Shown here piece by piece: positions 24,949 to 33,248 of a stretch of 64,000 nt of DNA; the stretch's first letter is position 1; each line of letters opens with the position of its first letter. The notes under the pieces were generated by a model, which was not told the origin of the DNA, did no database searches, and saw only the letters and a program-made list of their open reading frames with translations. Location: NCBI GenBank assembly GCA_964577955.1, contig CAZOAZ010000010.1, positions 69,398 through 133,397 of the forward strand. The letters are read 5' to 3'. The stretch is from CADEEX01 sp964577955. GTDB lineage: Bacteria > Acidobacteriota > Vicinamibacteria > Vicinamibacterales > CAVVIG01. The position numbers and the translations under genes are program-made.

Positions 24949-26698
24949 CGCCCGGCCCGGCCCGCTGGCCGGGACCGGTCCGCACGGCCACGGCGAGGAG
25001 CTCGACGAACTCCAGGAGCTGCTGATTGGTCCGGAGCGAGCGCGGCTCTCCGCGCTCGAGGAACGTCTCGACGATCGCGAAGAGCGCCGCAAGGAACTCG
25101 GCGAAATCCTGCCTGGCGCGCTGCTCGAGCACGCGCTCGATCCGCGGCTCGCCCGGGCGCTGGCGCCGGGCGTCGAACGGGCGATCACAACCTCGGTCCG
25201 CCAGAATCCGGCGCCGCTCGCCGACGCGCTGTTCCCGGTCATGGGCCCGGCAATCCGCAAGGCCGTGGCCGCGGCGCTGGCCTCGATGGTCGACAGCCTC
25301 AATCGCACGCTGGAGCTGAGCGTCTCGGCCCGTTCGATCGGCTGGCGGCTCGAGGCGATGAAGTCGGGCAAGTCGTTCGCCGAAATCGTCCTCACCCACA
25401 CGCTGCTCTACCGCGTCGAACAGGTGTTCCTCATCGAAACCGCGAGTGGCCTGCTGCTCCAGCACGTGCACCACGAAGACGACGTCCGCGATGCCGACAT
25501 GGTGTCCGGCATGCTCACCGCGATCCGCGACTTCGTGCACGACTCGTTTCGTCTCGGCAAGAGCGAGAATCTCGAGGCGTTGAAGGTCGGCGAGCTCTCC
25601 GTCTGGATCGAGCAGGGACCGCGCGCGGTCGTGGCCGCGGTGATTCGCGGCGAAGCGCCGCTTTCGTTCCGTGAACGTCTGCAGTCCGCCGTCGAGACCA
25701 TCCATCTGGAATTCTCCGAGACGCTCGAGCGCTTCAACGGCGACGCGGCGCCGTTCGACGCTGCCCGTCCGGTGCTCGAAACCTGCTTCCACACCGAGTA
25801 CCGCAGCAGCGAAAAGCGCCCGAAGCGCGGCGCCTGGATTCTCGGCGCCGCAGTCGTCACCGCACTGGCGATCTGGCTCGCGTTCGTCGTCCGGGATCGC
25901 TGGCGCTGGAACAACTACCTCACTGCGCTGAAATCCGAGCCGGGAATCGTCGTGGTCTCGTCCGGCAGGAGCGACGGACGATTCGTCGTGACCGGCCTGC
26001 GCGATCCGCTGGCCAAGGATCCGGCGGAGCTGCTGCGGCAATCACCGCTGCCGCCAGGTGATGTGGCGGCACAGTGGGAATCGTTTTATGCGTCGACGCC
26101 CGATCTGGCGCTGGCGCGCGCCAGACAGGTCCTCGCGCCGCCGCCGGGCGTGACGTTGAACCTGACGGGCGGCACCCTGGCCGTGGCCGGCAACGCGCCG
26201 CCGGCATGGCTCGCCGATGCGCAGCGGCTGTCGCTGCTGATTCCAGGCGTCACGCGGCTCGACGCGTCGGCCGCGGTCGATGCACAGGTGGCCGCTGCCG
26301 TGAGGCGCGTGGAATCGCTGACACCGCTCTTCGTCAAAGGGCAGTCGCAACTGGCGCCCGGGCAGCAGGACGTCGTCGCGCAACTGGCGGCCGCGGCGAC
26401 CGCGCTTCAGTCGATCGCGACGACCGGCAACCGCCGGTTCACGCTTGATGTCGTCGGCCACACCGACGCCGATGGCGCCGCCGAGGCCAACCTGCCGCTC
26501 AGCCGCGCCCGCGCCGAACAGATCCGCACCGCGCTCGTCGCCGCCGGACACGACCGGCTCGAGATCATCAGCACCGGCGTCGGCAGCAACGACCCCGCGG
26601 TCGAGTCCGTCAGGGAAGCCGACAAACAACGCAACCGCCGTGTCACCGTTCACGTCAAGCCAGCCGACGCTCCGGCGCCAGGAAGCTCCCGTCCATGA
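24941..26698 (+). CDS. Inner-membrane protein with cytoplasmic domain and periplasmic OmpA peptidoglycan-binding domain
   Basis: 585 residues from GTG 24941. Residues 1-296 are charged and cytoplasmic by the positive-inside rule (EKRPKRG before the membrane). Within them, about 155-240 (VEQVFLIETASGLLLQHV..., VSGMLTAIRDFVHDSF) resembles a roadblock/longin-type fold, a known partner of small GTPases; this is inferred by eye. One membrane segment spans 298-317. The periplasmic part (318-585) has BON-like repeats, then an OmpA domain (502-572) with the DVVGHTDADG, SRARAEQI and QRNRRV peptidoglycan-binding residues. It thus could link cytoplasmic GTPases to the cell wall. ATGA overlap with the next gene. 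Confidence 0.88.
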   Translation: MPDARPGPLAGTGPHGHGEELDELQELLIGPERARLSALEERLDDREERRKELGEILPGALLEHALDPRLARALAPGVERAITTSVRQNPAPLADALFPVMGPAIRKAVAAALASMVDSLNRTLELSVSARSIGWRLEAMKSGKSFAEIVLTHTLLYRVEQVFLIETASGLLLQHVHHEDDVRDADMVSGMLTAIRDFVHDSFRLGKSENLEALKVGELSVWIEQGPRAVVAAVIRGEAPLSFRERLQSAVETIHLEFSETLERFNGDAAPFDAARPVLETCFHTEYRSSEKRPKRGAWILGAAVVTALAIWLAFVVRDRWRWNNYLTALKSEPGIVVVSSGRSDGRFVVTGLRDPLAKDPAELLRQSPLPPGDVAAQWESFYASTPDLALARARQVLAPPPGVTLNLTGGTLAVAGNAPPAWLADAQRLSLLIPGVTRLDASAAVDAQVAAAVRRVESLTPLFVKGQSQLAPGQQDVVAQLAAAATALQSIATTGNRRFTLDVVGHTDADGAAEANLPLSRARAEQIRTALVAAGHDRLEIISTGVGSNDPAVESVREADKQRNRRVTVHVKPADAPAPGSSRP

Positions 26699-27198
26699 TC
26701 CAGAAAAAGATCTGCATGCTCGGCGGCTTTGCCGTCGGCAAGACCAGCATGGTCTCCCGGTACGTCAGCAGCATCTTTTCGGACAAGTACCTATCGACGG
26801 TGGGCGTGAAGATCGACAAGAAGCCGCTGGAGGTCGATGGACTCGCGGTGACGCTGGTGCTGTGGGACATCTACGGTCAGGACGCGTTCCAGACGGTCCA
26901 GAAGTCTTACCTGCGCGGCGCCTCCGGTTACCTGCTCGTCGTCGACGGCACCCGCTACGACACGCTCCAGACCGCCTGCGATCTGCAGAAGATGGCGGCG
27001 GAAGTCGTCGGACCGGCGCCGTTCGTGCTGGCGCTCAACAAGTCGGATCTGGCGAGCGAGTGGCAAGTGGACGATCGCGCGCTCTTCAAGGTCGCGGAGG
27101 AGGGCTGGCCGATCATCCGGACCAGCGCCAAGTCCGGGACCGGGGTCGAGGAAGCCTTCACACGGCTGACAAAGGCCATGCTCGCCGAGGGGAAGTGA
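26695..27198 (+). CDS. Ras/Rab-like small GTPase B
   Basis: 167 residues. G1 GGFAVGKTS, switch I KYLSTVG, G3 WDIYGQD with Gln62 at the Ras Gln61 position, G4 NKSD and G5 SAK. It keeps the glutamine that its paralogue GTPase A lacks. Its start codon overlaps the stop of the OmpA-type gene by four nucleotides, so it is made with it. No lipidation site is seen, so membrane recruitment would depend on the upstream membrane protein. Confidence 0.92.
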   Translation: MIQKKICMLGGFAVGKTSMVSRYVSSIFSDKYLSTVGVKIDKKPLEVDGLAVTLVLWDIYGQDAFQTVQKSYLRGASGYLLVVDGTRYDTLQTACDLQKMAAEVVGPAPFVLALNKSDLASEWQVDDRALFKVAEEGWPIIRTSAKSGTGVEEAFTRLTKAMLAEGK

Positions 27199-27201
27199 GC
27201 G

Positions 27202-27756
27202 ATGGCGGACGCCCTGATCGAATTTCTGCTGCAGGAACTCGACCTCGCCGTCATCGAGTGGCTGCCTGACCGCTCGTTCCGGACCTTCACCGCGCCGCCC
27301 CGCTGGTTCAAGGGCATGGCGCAGTGGTCGTCGTTGCCGTTTCTCGAACACTTCCTGCCCGAGGCCGAGGAGCACTGGCGTCAGAACGCGGTCGGCGTGC
27401 TCACCTCCGGTCCGTTCATGATCGAGAACGCCGGCGAGGAACTGCTGCTCCGCGCCCGCGCGCTCAAGCTCGAAGGACGACTGGTCATGGCGATCGAGCG
27501 GATGATTGGCGACGCCGACACGCGGCCGATTCTTCGCGAGGCACGGCAGCAGGCGCTCGATCACGAACAACTCGAAGACCATGCGCGCGCCGTCCACGGT
27601 CCGGCCGACGCGATCGCCAAGGCCGTTCATCAACTGGGGGCCGCCGGACTGAGCGGCGACCAGCAGCAGATCGTCGATGGTCTCGCCAAGGCGAGCGCGA
27701 AGCTGACCGAGGTTGCCGCACACCTGCCGAAACCGCGGCCGCGGCGATCGCGATAG
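27202..27756 (+). CDS. Unknown soluble protein of GTPase/OmpA cluster
   Basis: 184 residues, three nucleotides after GTPase B. The first ~110 residues have mixed alpha/beta structure that could be PAS- or longin-like (ELDLAVIEWLPDRSFRTFT, WSSLPFLEHFLPEAEEHW, FMIENAGEELLLRARAL). A helical region (ILREARQQALDHEQLEDHARAV) and a basic C-terminus (KPRPRRSR) follow. Tight linkage makes it the fifth component of the cluster, perhaps a GTPase effector or regulator. No family recognised. Confidence 0.75.
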   Translation: MADALIEFLLQELDLAVIEWLPDRSFRTFTAPPRWFKGMAQWSSLPFLEHFLPEAEEHWRQNAVGVLTSGPFMIENAGEELLLRARALKLEGRLVMAIERMIGDADTRPILREARQQALDHEQLEDHARAVHGPADAIAKAVHQLGAAGLSGDQQQIVDGLAKASAKLTEVAAHLPKPRPRRSR

Positions 27757-27761
27757 ATCCC

Positions 27762-27787
27762 GGACAGGCTAAAGCCTGTCCCTACCG
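27762..27787. repeat. Short palindromic repeat
   Basis: GGACAGGCT and AGCCTGTCC hairpin with CTACCG tail, between the convergent GTPase-cluster and barrel genes; overlaps the barrel gene's stop region. Likely bidirectional terminator. Confidence 0.75.
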
Positions 27788-29143
27788 CTGTTCCGCTGTT
27801 TCAGGCTTTGCCTCGATGCGAATGGACGCCGCAATCGCGACGTGACGCTCACGCTCGATGTTGGCGCTCGATCCGAACACCGCCAGGTCCAGCGCTGCTC
27901 GACGCGAGAGATTGATGCCGACACCGGCGGTCGGCTGCCAGGCGCCACTCGTATAGAAGATGCCGGTACGAACAGTGCCCATGACGACCTGACGTTCGTA
28001 GCCGATGTGAAACGTCGTACCGGGAAATCCACGGCCGGCCGCAGTCAGCACCGACCAGCGGTCCGCGTGATACGCCAACGTTCCGCGGACATCGACTGGC
28101 ACGGTGGCGCGCACATCCGGGCCGGGCACCGCCGCTGAACTCACCAGCGTCCCCTCGCCGGCGATGATGTTCGCCATGGAGTGCGTCGTCTGGCGGACCC
28201 CGGTCCAGGTGATTTCATTCAACAGCCCGCTGAACCCGCCGCCGATATCCCAGCGGCCGACGACCGCGGTCACGCCCGCGTCAATCGCGCGCCCTTGCCC
28301 GGAGGAGGAGCTGTTGCGCGTCGCGAGGAGCGGACTGGGTTGGGCCAGGTTGACCGTCAGCAGCCCGGCACCGTCGGTGTCCAGCCGCAACCCGCCGTCC
28401 ACACCTTCATAGCGAAACCCGCCGAGAAAGTTGTAGTTCACCGCGACGTAGAGTCCGTCGCGCGCCGAAGGTGAAGCGGTGTCGTTCCAGAGAAATCGGC
28501 CGCGGTAGCCGACGGTCACCGCGGCGGCCGCCTCGAACTCCGATGCGCTGGTGACCCGAGCCTGCGCGTTCGGCGGGTACACCGCCTGGTCACCGCCGAA
28601 AATCTGATTGAACGCATCGTTCGTTGCAATGCCGGCTTGAACCGCGATGTACGGACCGGCGCCGACGTAAATGCGGTGATACGAGCCGGTCTCGTTCTGA
28701 TGCAACTTGAGCGCGCCGCCGAAGCTCGGCGAGCACAGACCGCCCATCGAAGGTTGATCGACGGGCAGAAAGCCACGATAAACCGTCAGGTCACGATTCA
28801 CGCGCCCGTCGCGCAGGTCGCTCAGAAAGTCGCCGCCATTGCTGCCGGTGCCGCGTCCCACGACGTAGTGAACGGGGGCAAAGACGTAGTCGATGGCCGC
28901 CACGGCGTCGAAGCTGTCGCTGCCGGGAACCACGCGGTCGGCGGTGGCGAGGACTTGAAAGAGACCGAGCGGGATGAAGAACGATCCGTACGGATGCCGC
29001 GGATCGACCATCTCTGAACTGAGCTGGTCAGTTCCGGCAACGTCGCCGAGCGCAACTTTTCTGGCGTCGAACGAAAAGCTCTGGGCCTGCAGCGGCGACG
29101 CACCGAGCAGGAAACACAGGAAGCACAGCGTCAGCCGAGGCAC
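27782..29143 (-). CDS. Outer-membrane beta-barrel protein, paralogue 1
   Basis: 453 residues with a Sec signal peptide (cleaved near LQAQS). The mature chain has alternating amphipathic strands (VTVGYRGRFLW, GLYVAVNYNFLGGFRYE, GTLAYHADRWSVLTAAGRGF) and an aromatic-rich C-terminal half, consistent with a ~16-strand barrel. It aligns over its length with the next gene; both share ALG-x-G, SFFIPLGLFQVL, APVHYVVGR and DLTVYRGFLP blocks. Transport or adhesion role unknown. Transcribed downstream of its paralogue. Confidence 0.8.
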   Translation of the reverse strand: MPRLTLCFLCFLLGASPLQAQSFSFDARKVALGDVAGTDQLSSEMVDPRHPYGSFFIPLGLFQVLATADRVVPGSDSFDAVAAIDYVFAPVHYVVGRGTGSNGGDFLSDLRDGRVNRDLTVYRGFLPVDQPSMGGLCSPSFGGALKLHQNETGSYHRIYVGAGPYIAVQAGIATNDAFNQIFGGDQAVYPPNAQARVTSASEFEAAAAVTVGYRGRFLWNDTASPSARDGLYVAVNYNFLGGFRYEGVDGGLRLDTDGAGLLTVNLAQPSPLLATRNSSSSGQGRAIDAGVTAVVGRWDIGGGFSGLLNEITWTGVRQTTHSMANIIAGEGTLVSSAAVPGPDVRATVPVDVRGTLAYHADRWSVLTAAGRGFPGTTFHIGYERQVVMGTVRTGIFYTSGAWQPTAGVGINLSRRAALDLAVFGSSANIERERHVAIAASIRIEAKPETAEQR

Positions 29144-29159
29144 CGAGCAACTCTATCTC

Positions 29160-29185
29160 GGACCGGCTGAAGCCGGTCCCTACCG
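29160..29185. repeat. Short palindromic repeat
   Basis: GGACCGGCT/AGCCGGTCC hairpin with CTACCG tail between the two barrel genes. It combines the tail of one palindrome family with the GCCGG core of the other. Confidence 0.7.
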
Positions 29186-29196
29186 CTGAGATCGCG

Positions 29197-30564
29197 CTAC
29201 CGGCTGCGAACGGGCTGGAGTGTCCTGGCGTTGACCCGGACCGAGACGGCGACGGCGATGTGACGCTCGCGCTCGATGTTGGCGCTGGTCCCGTAAGCGG
29301 CGAGATCCACCGCCACACGTTCCCCAAGCGGCAGGCCCACGCCGCCGGTCGGCTCCCAGCTGCCGTTTGAATGGAACGCGCCAACGCGCAGAGCCGCGTG
29401 ACCGAGACGGCGTTCGTACCCCGCATGAAACGTCACACCATTGAAGCCGCGACCGACCGCGGTCAGCGCCGACCAGTTGGCTTCGTGATAGGCGAGATCA
29501 CCGCGGACATCCACCGGCAGCACGACATCGATATCGCCCAGGCGATTCGTCGCACTCTGGATGAAATTGCTGTTGCCGCTGAGGAGATTGCCGATCGAGT
29601 AGCTGGTCCGCTCGACGCCGCTCCAGGTGATGTGATTGGCGATGCCGTTGGCGCCGACGCCCATCTCCCACTTGCCGATCACCGCACCAACACCCACATC
29701 GATGGCTCGCCCGCGTCCGGAGCCGGCCGTGTCGCGGGTGACGACGAGCGGCGCGCCGAGAAACGGATTCAACGTCAGAAGGCCGCCGGCGTCCGTGTCC
29801 AGGCGCAGCGACGTGCCAATGTTCTCGTAGCGGAACCCGCCAATGAAGTTGTAGTTGAACGCGACGTAGACCCCTTCGCGCTCCCCGTGGGCGCTGAAGC
29901 CCTCCGGCCACGGAAAGAGCGCTCGATATCCGAGCGTCGCGGACATGGCGGTCTGGATCTCGGTGCCGCTGGTCAACTGCATGTGCGCGTTCGGCACGTA
30001 GACCGGCGCGCTGCTGCCGAGAATCCGTGTGAGCGACTCGTCAGTCGTCAGCGCCCCTCGCAGAGCGACATACGGTCCGGCGCCGATGAAGACGCGTTGA
30101 AATGCGCCGTTGGGATTCGCATAGACACTGATGCCGCCGCCGATGGTCGGCGCGGCCAGGCCGCCGGAGGCGGGCTGGGTCGCCGGCAGAAACCCTCGAT
30201 AGGCGTTCAGATCACGGTTGAGGAGCGCGTTCCGCAGATCGACCACGAACTCGTCACCGGTAATCGAACTGTTGCGGCCGACGACGTAGTGCACCGGTGC
30301 GATGGCGTACTCGATGGTGCGGACGATGTCGAACTGCTCGCTGGCCGGGTTCATCCGCTCGGAATTGCTCAAGACCTGGACGAGACCGAGCGGAATGATG
30401 ATCGAGCTGTACGGACGCTCGTCCTCAATCATGTCCGTCGCCAGATTCCTGGTCCCGCCCATCGCGCCGAGCGCAATCTGCCGGGCATCGAGCGACCAGT
30501 TCTGGGCCAGAACCGACGCCGGAAAGACAACCATCACGAGCAGCGTAAGAACCAGGCGTCGCAT
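29197..30564 (-). CDS. Outer-membrane beta-barrel protein, paralogue 2
   Basis: 455 residues from ATG 30564, where a signal peptide begins (MRRLVLTLLVMVVFPASVLAQ); the longer open frame adds 53 residues without leader character. A tandem paralogue of 27782 with the same strand layout and conserved blocks (ARQIALGAMGG, SSIIIPLGLVQVL, APVHYVVGRNS, AYRGFLPATQP, ANIERERHIAVAVSVRV). The pair arose by duplication. It is divergent from glgP. Confidence 0.8.
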   Translation of the reverse strand: MRRLVLTLLVMVVFPASVLAQNWSLDARQIALGAMGGTRNLATDMIEDERPYSSIIIPLGLVQVLSNSERMNPASEQFDIVRTIEYAIAPVHYVVGRNSSITGDEFVVDLRNALLNRDLNAYRGFLPATQPASGGLAAPTIGGGISVYANPNGAFQRVFIGAGPYVALRGALTTDESLTRILGSSAPVYVPNAHMQLTSGTEIQTAMSATLGYRALFPWPEGFSAHGEREGVYVAFNYNFIGGFRYENIGTSLRLDTDAGGLLTLNPFLGAPLVVTRDTAGSGRGRAIDVGVGAVIGKWEMGVGANGIANHITWSGVERTSYSIGNLLSGNSNFIQSATNRLGDIDVVLPVDVRGDLAYHEANWSALTAVGRGFNGVTFHAGYERRLGHAALRVGAFHSNGSWEPTGGVGLPLGERVAVDLAAYGTSANIERERHIAVAVSVRVNARTLQPVRSR

Positions 30565-30688
30565 GGAGGTTGAATCGGCAGCGACGATGCGAAGTTCTCG
30601 CCGCCGCCAGAACACGCAGCCCGCCGCAGTCCTGTGCAGGGCGGGATCGCGATTCTGTATTTGAGGTGACGCAATCGGCGCCGATTCA

Positions 30689-33196
30689 ATGTCCGAGGAA
30701 CCGGACCCGATGCCCACGAGCAACCTTGCGCAGATTCAGCAGGAAAGTGTCACCCGCGAGCGACGCGGATTCCGCCGCTCCCTGAGCAACCGTCTGATCT
30801 ACTCGCTGGGCAAGGACCCGATGATGGCGACGCAGCGCGACTGGTTCAACGCCACCGCGTATGCCACGCGCGATCGGCTGATCGAGCGGTGGATGGACAC
30901 GATGCGGAGCTACTACCGCTCCGACGCCAAGCGGGTCTACTACCTCTCGATGGAGTTCCTGACTGGGCGGCTGCTCTCCAACAGCCTGCTGAACATGGGG
31001 TACTACGAGCACTGCAAGGACGCACTCGCCCAGATGGAACTCGACTTCGAGGAAATCTGCCAGATCGAAGCGGACGCGGCCCTCGGCAACGGCGGCCTCG
31101 GGCGCCTGGCCGCCTGCTTCCTCGACTCGATGGCGACGCTCTCGCTGCCCGGCTACGGCTACGGGATTCGCTACGAGTACGGCATGTTCAACCAGCAGAT
31201 CGAACAGGGCTGGCAGGTCGAGCACCCGGACAACTGGCTGCAGTACGGCAATCCGTGGGAGTTCGCGCGACCCGAAGCGCTCTTTCCGGTCAAGTTCGGC
31301 GGCCGGGTCGTCCAGTTCACCGACGAACACGGTGAATCACGGTTCCACTGGATCGATACCGACGACGTGATGGCGATGGCGTTCGATACGCCGGTGCCCG
31401 GCTTCGGCACCGAGACGGTGAACAACATGCGCCTGTGGTCGGCGAAGGCGTCGCGCGATTTCAACCTCAAGAGCTTCAACGAGGGGAACTACCTGCAGGC
31501 GGTCGCCAGCAAGAATGACTCGGAAAATCTCTCGAAGGTGCTCTATCCAGACGACTCGACGGCGAGCGGCCGCACGCTGCGGCTGAAGCAGCAGTACTTC
31601 TTCGTCTGTGCGTCACTCCAGGACATCCTGCGCCGCTTCCACTCCGTGCACGAAAGTCTCGACGATCTGCCGGACAAGGTGGCGATTCAACTGAACGACA
31701 CGCATCCGTCGATTGCGATCGCGGAACTGATGCGCATCCTGGTCGACCTTCATCGTCTGCCGTGGGAAAAAGCGTGGGATCTGACGTCGCGGACATTCGC
31801 CTACACCAACCATACGCTGATGCCGGAGGCGCTGGAAAGCTGGCCGGTGAGCCTGTTCGCCGAGGTCCTGCCGCGGCATCTGCAGATCATCTACGAGATC
31901 AACCACCGCTTCCTCGAGCAGGTCCGCTATCAGTATCCGGGCGACGTCGATCGGCTCCGGCGGATGTCGATCGTTGACGAGAATGCCGCGGGACGCCGCC
32001 TGCGGATGGCCCATCTGGCGTTTGTCGGCAGCCACCGGGTGAACGGTGTCTCGGCGATTCACACGGAGCTGATGAAGACGCGCGTCTTTACCGACTTCCA
32101 CGGCTTCTGGCCGGAGAAGATCATCAACATCACCAACGGGATCACGCCGCGGCGCTGGTTGAATCAGGCGAATCCGGCACTGGCCCGGCTCATCACCGAC
32201 AGCATCGGGGAAGACTGGATCACCGACCTCTCCGAGGTCCGCAAACTCGACGCCTTCGCCGATCACGCTGATTTCAACCGCCGGTTCCGCGCCATCAAGT
32301 ACGCCAACAAGCAACGGCTGGCGCACACGATCAAAGGCCGGTTGGGCATCACGGTCGATCCGGCATCGCTCTTCGACGTTCAGGTCAAGCGCTTTCACGA
32401 GTACAAACGCCAGCTGCTCAACGTGCTGCATGTGCTGACGCGCTACAGCCGGCTGCGCGACGGTCAGTCGAACCTGGTGCCGCGGACGGTGATCTTCAGC
32501 GGCAAGGCGGCTCCCGGCTACTGGATGGCCAAGTTGATCATCCGGTTGATTCACGGCGTCGCCGACGTGATCAACAACGATCCGGCGATTGGCGATCGAC
32601 TGAAGGTGGTCTTCCTTCCCGACTACGGCGTCTCGAACGCCGAGCGCATCATCCCGGCGAGCGATCTCTCGGAGCAGATTTCGACGGCTGGCACCGAGGC
32701 GTCAGGCACCGGCAACATGAAGCTCGCGCTGAACGGCGCGATGACCATCGGCACGCTCGACGGCGCGAACATCGAGATGCGCGCCGAAATCGGTGCCGAG
32801 AACTTCTTCATTTTCGGGATGAATGCCGCGGAAGCCGAGGCGCGCCGCGACGGCTACAACCCATGGGAGATCTACGACGGCGACGTGGAACTGAAGCGTG
32901 TCCTCGACATGATCGCGTCGGGGTATTTCTCGGCGGATGCGCCGGAGCGGTTCCGGCCGATCGTCGACACGCTGCTGAACGGCGGCGACCACTATTTCCT
33001 GCTCGCCGACTACCGCTCGTACGTCGACTGTCAGGACCGGGTCGACGCGCTGTTCCGCGATCCCGAGGAATGGGCGCGCCGGGCGATTCTCAATGTCGCC
33101 GGCATGGGAAAGTTTTCGAGCGATCGGACGACGCTCGAGTACGCCGAAAAAGTCTGGCACGTTCAGACCGAAAAAGACGAACCGAAGAGCGCGTGA
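30689..33196 (+). CDS. glgP: Glycogen phosphorylase
   Basis: 835 residues, family-typical length. Releases glucose 1-phosphate from alpha-1,4-glucan with pyridoxal phosphate. The cofactor lysine is Lys678 in EASGTGNMKLALNGA. Other blocks: YYLSMEFLTGRLL, DAALGNGGLGRLAACFLDS, NDTHPSIAIAELMRIL, ITPRRWL and FSGKAAPGYWMAK. A downstream ATG at 30710 (MPTSNLAQ) is an alternative start. Together with GalU nearby it suggests glycogen or related glucan turnover, but no glgA, glgB or glgC is in the window. Confidence 0.97.
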   Translation: MSEEPDPMPTSNLAQIQQESVTRERRGFRRSLSNRLIYSLGKDPMMATQRDWFNATAYATRDRLIERWMDTMRSYYRSDAKRVYYLSMEFLTGRLLSNSLLNMGYYEHCKDALAQMELDFEEICQIEADAALGNGGLGRLAACFLDSMATLSLPGYGYGIRYEYGMFNQQIEQGWQVEHPDNWLQYGNPWEFARPEALFPVKFGGRVVQFTDEHGESRFHWIDTDDVMAMAFDTPVPGFGTETVNNMRLWSAKASRDFNLKSFNEGNYLQAVASKNDSENLSKVLYPDDSTASGRTLRLKQQYFFVCASLQDILRRFHSVHESLDDLPDKVAIQLNDTHPSIAIAELMRILVDLHRLPWEKAWDLTSRTFAYTNHTLMPEALESWPVSLFAEVLPRHLQIIYEINHRFLEQVRYQYPGDVDRLRRMSIVDENAAGRRLRMAHLAFVGSHRVNGVSAIHTELMKTRVFTDFHGFWPEKIINITNGITPRRWLNQANPALARLITDSIGEDWITDLSEVRKLDAFADHADFNRRFRAIKYANKQRLAHTIKGRLGITVDPASLFDVQVKRFHEYKRQLLNVLHVLTRYSRLRDGQSNLVPRTVIFSGKAAPGYWMAKLIIRLIHGVADVINNDPAIGDRLKVVFLPDYGVSNAERIIPASDLSEQISTAGTEASGTGNMKLALNGAMTIGTLDGANIEMRAEIGAENFFIFGMNAAEAEARRDGYNPWEIYDGDVELKRVLDMIASGYFSADAPERFRPIVDTLLNGGDHYFLLADYRSYVDCQDRVDALFRDPEEWARRAILNVAGMGKFSSDRTTLEYAEKVWHVQTEKDEPKSA

Positions 33197-33205
33197 GCGT
33201 GTGAC

Positions 33206-33248
33206 GCGGGGTCAGACACCCGGCGATTGTTCCGGTGTCCGACCCCGC
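33206..33248. terminator. Bidirectional terminator between glgP and serS
   Basis: GCGGGGTCAGACACC (33206-33220) and GGTGTCCGACCCCGC (33234-33248) form a 15-bp stem with one mismatch and a 13-nt loop, ending exactly at the serS stop codon. It sits between convergent genes, with T-rich sequence (TTATTTT) on the glgP side. Confidence 0.75.

Noticed and set aside
24611..26041. 476-codon minus-strand open frame.
   Set aside because: It lies antisense to the coiled-coil and OmpA-type genes and shows no recognisable domain.
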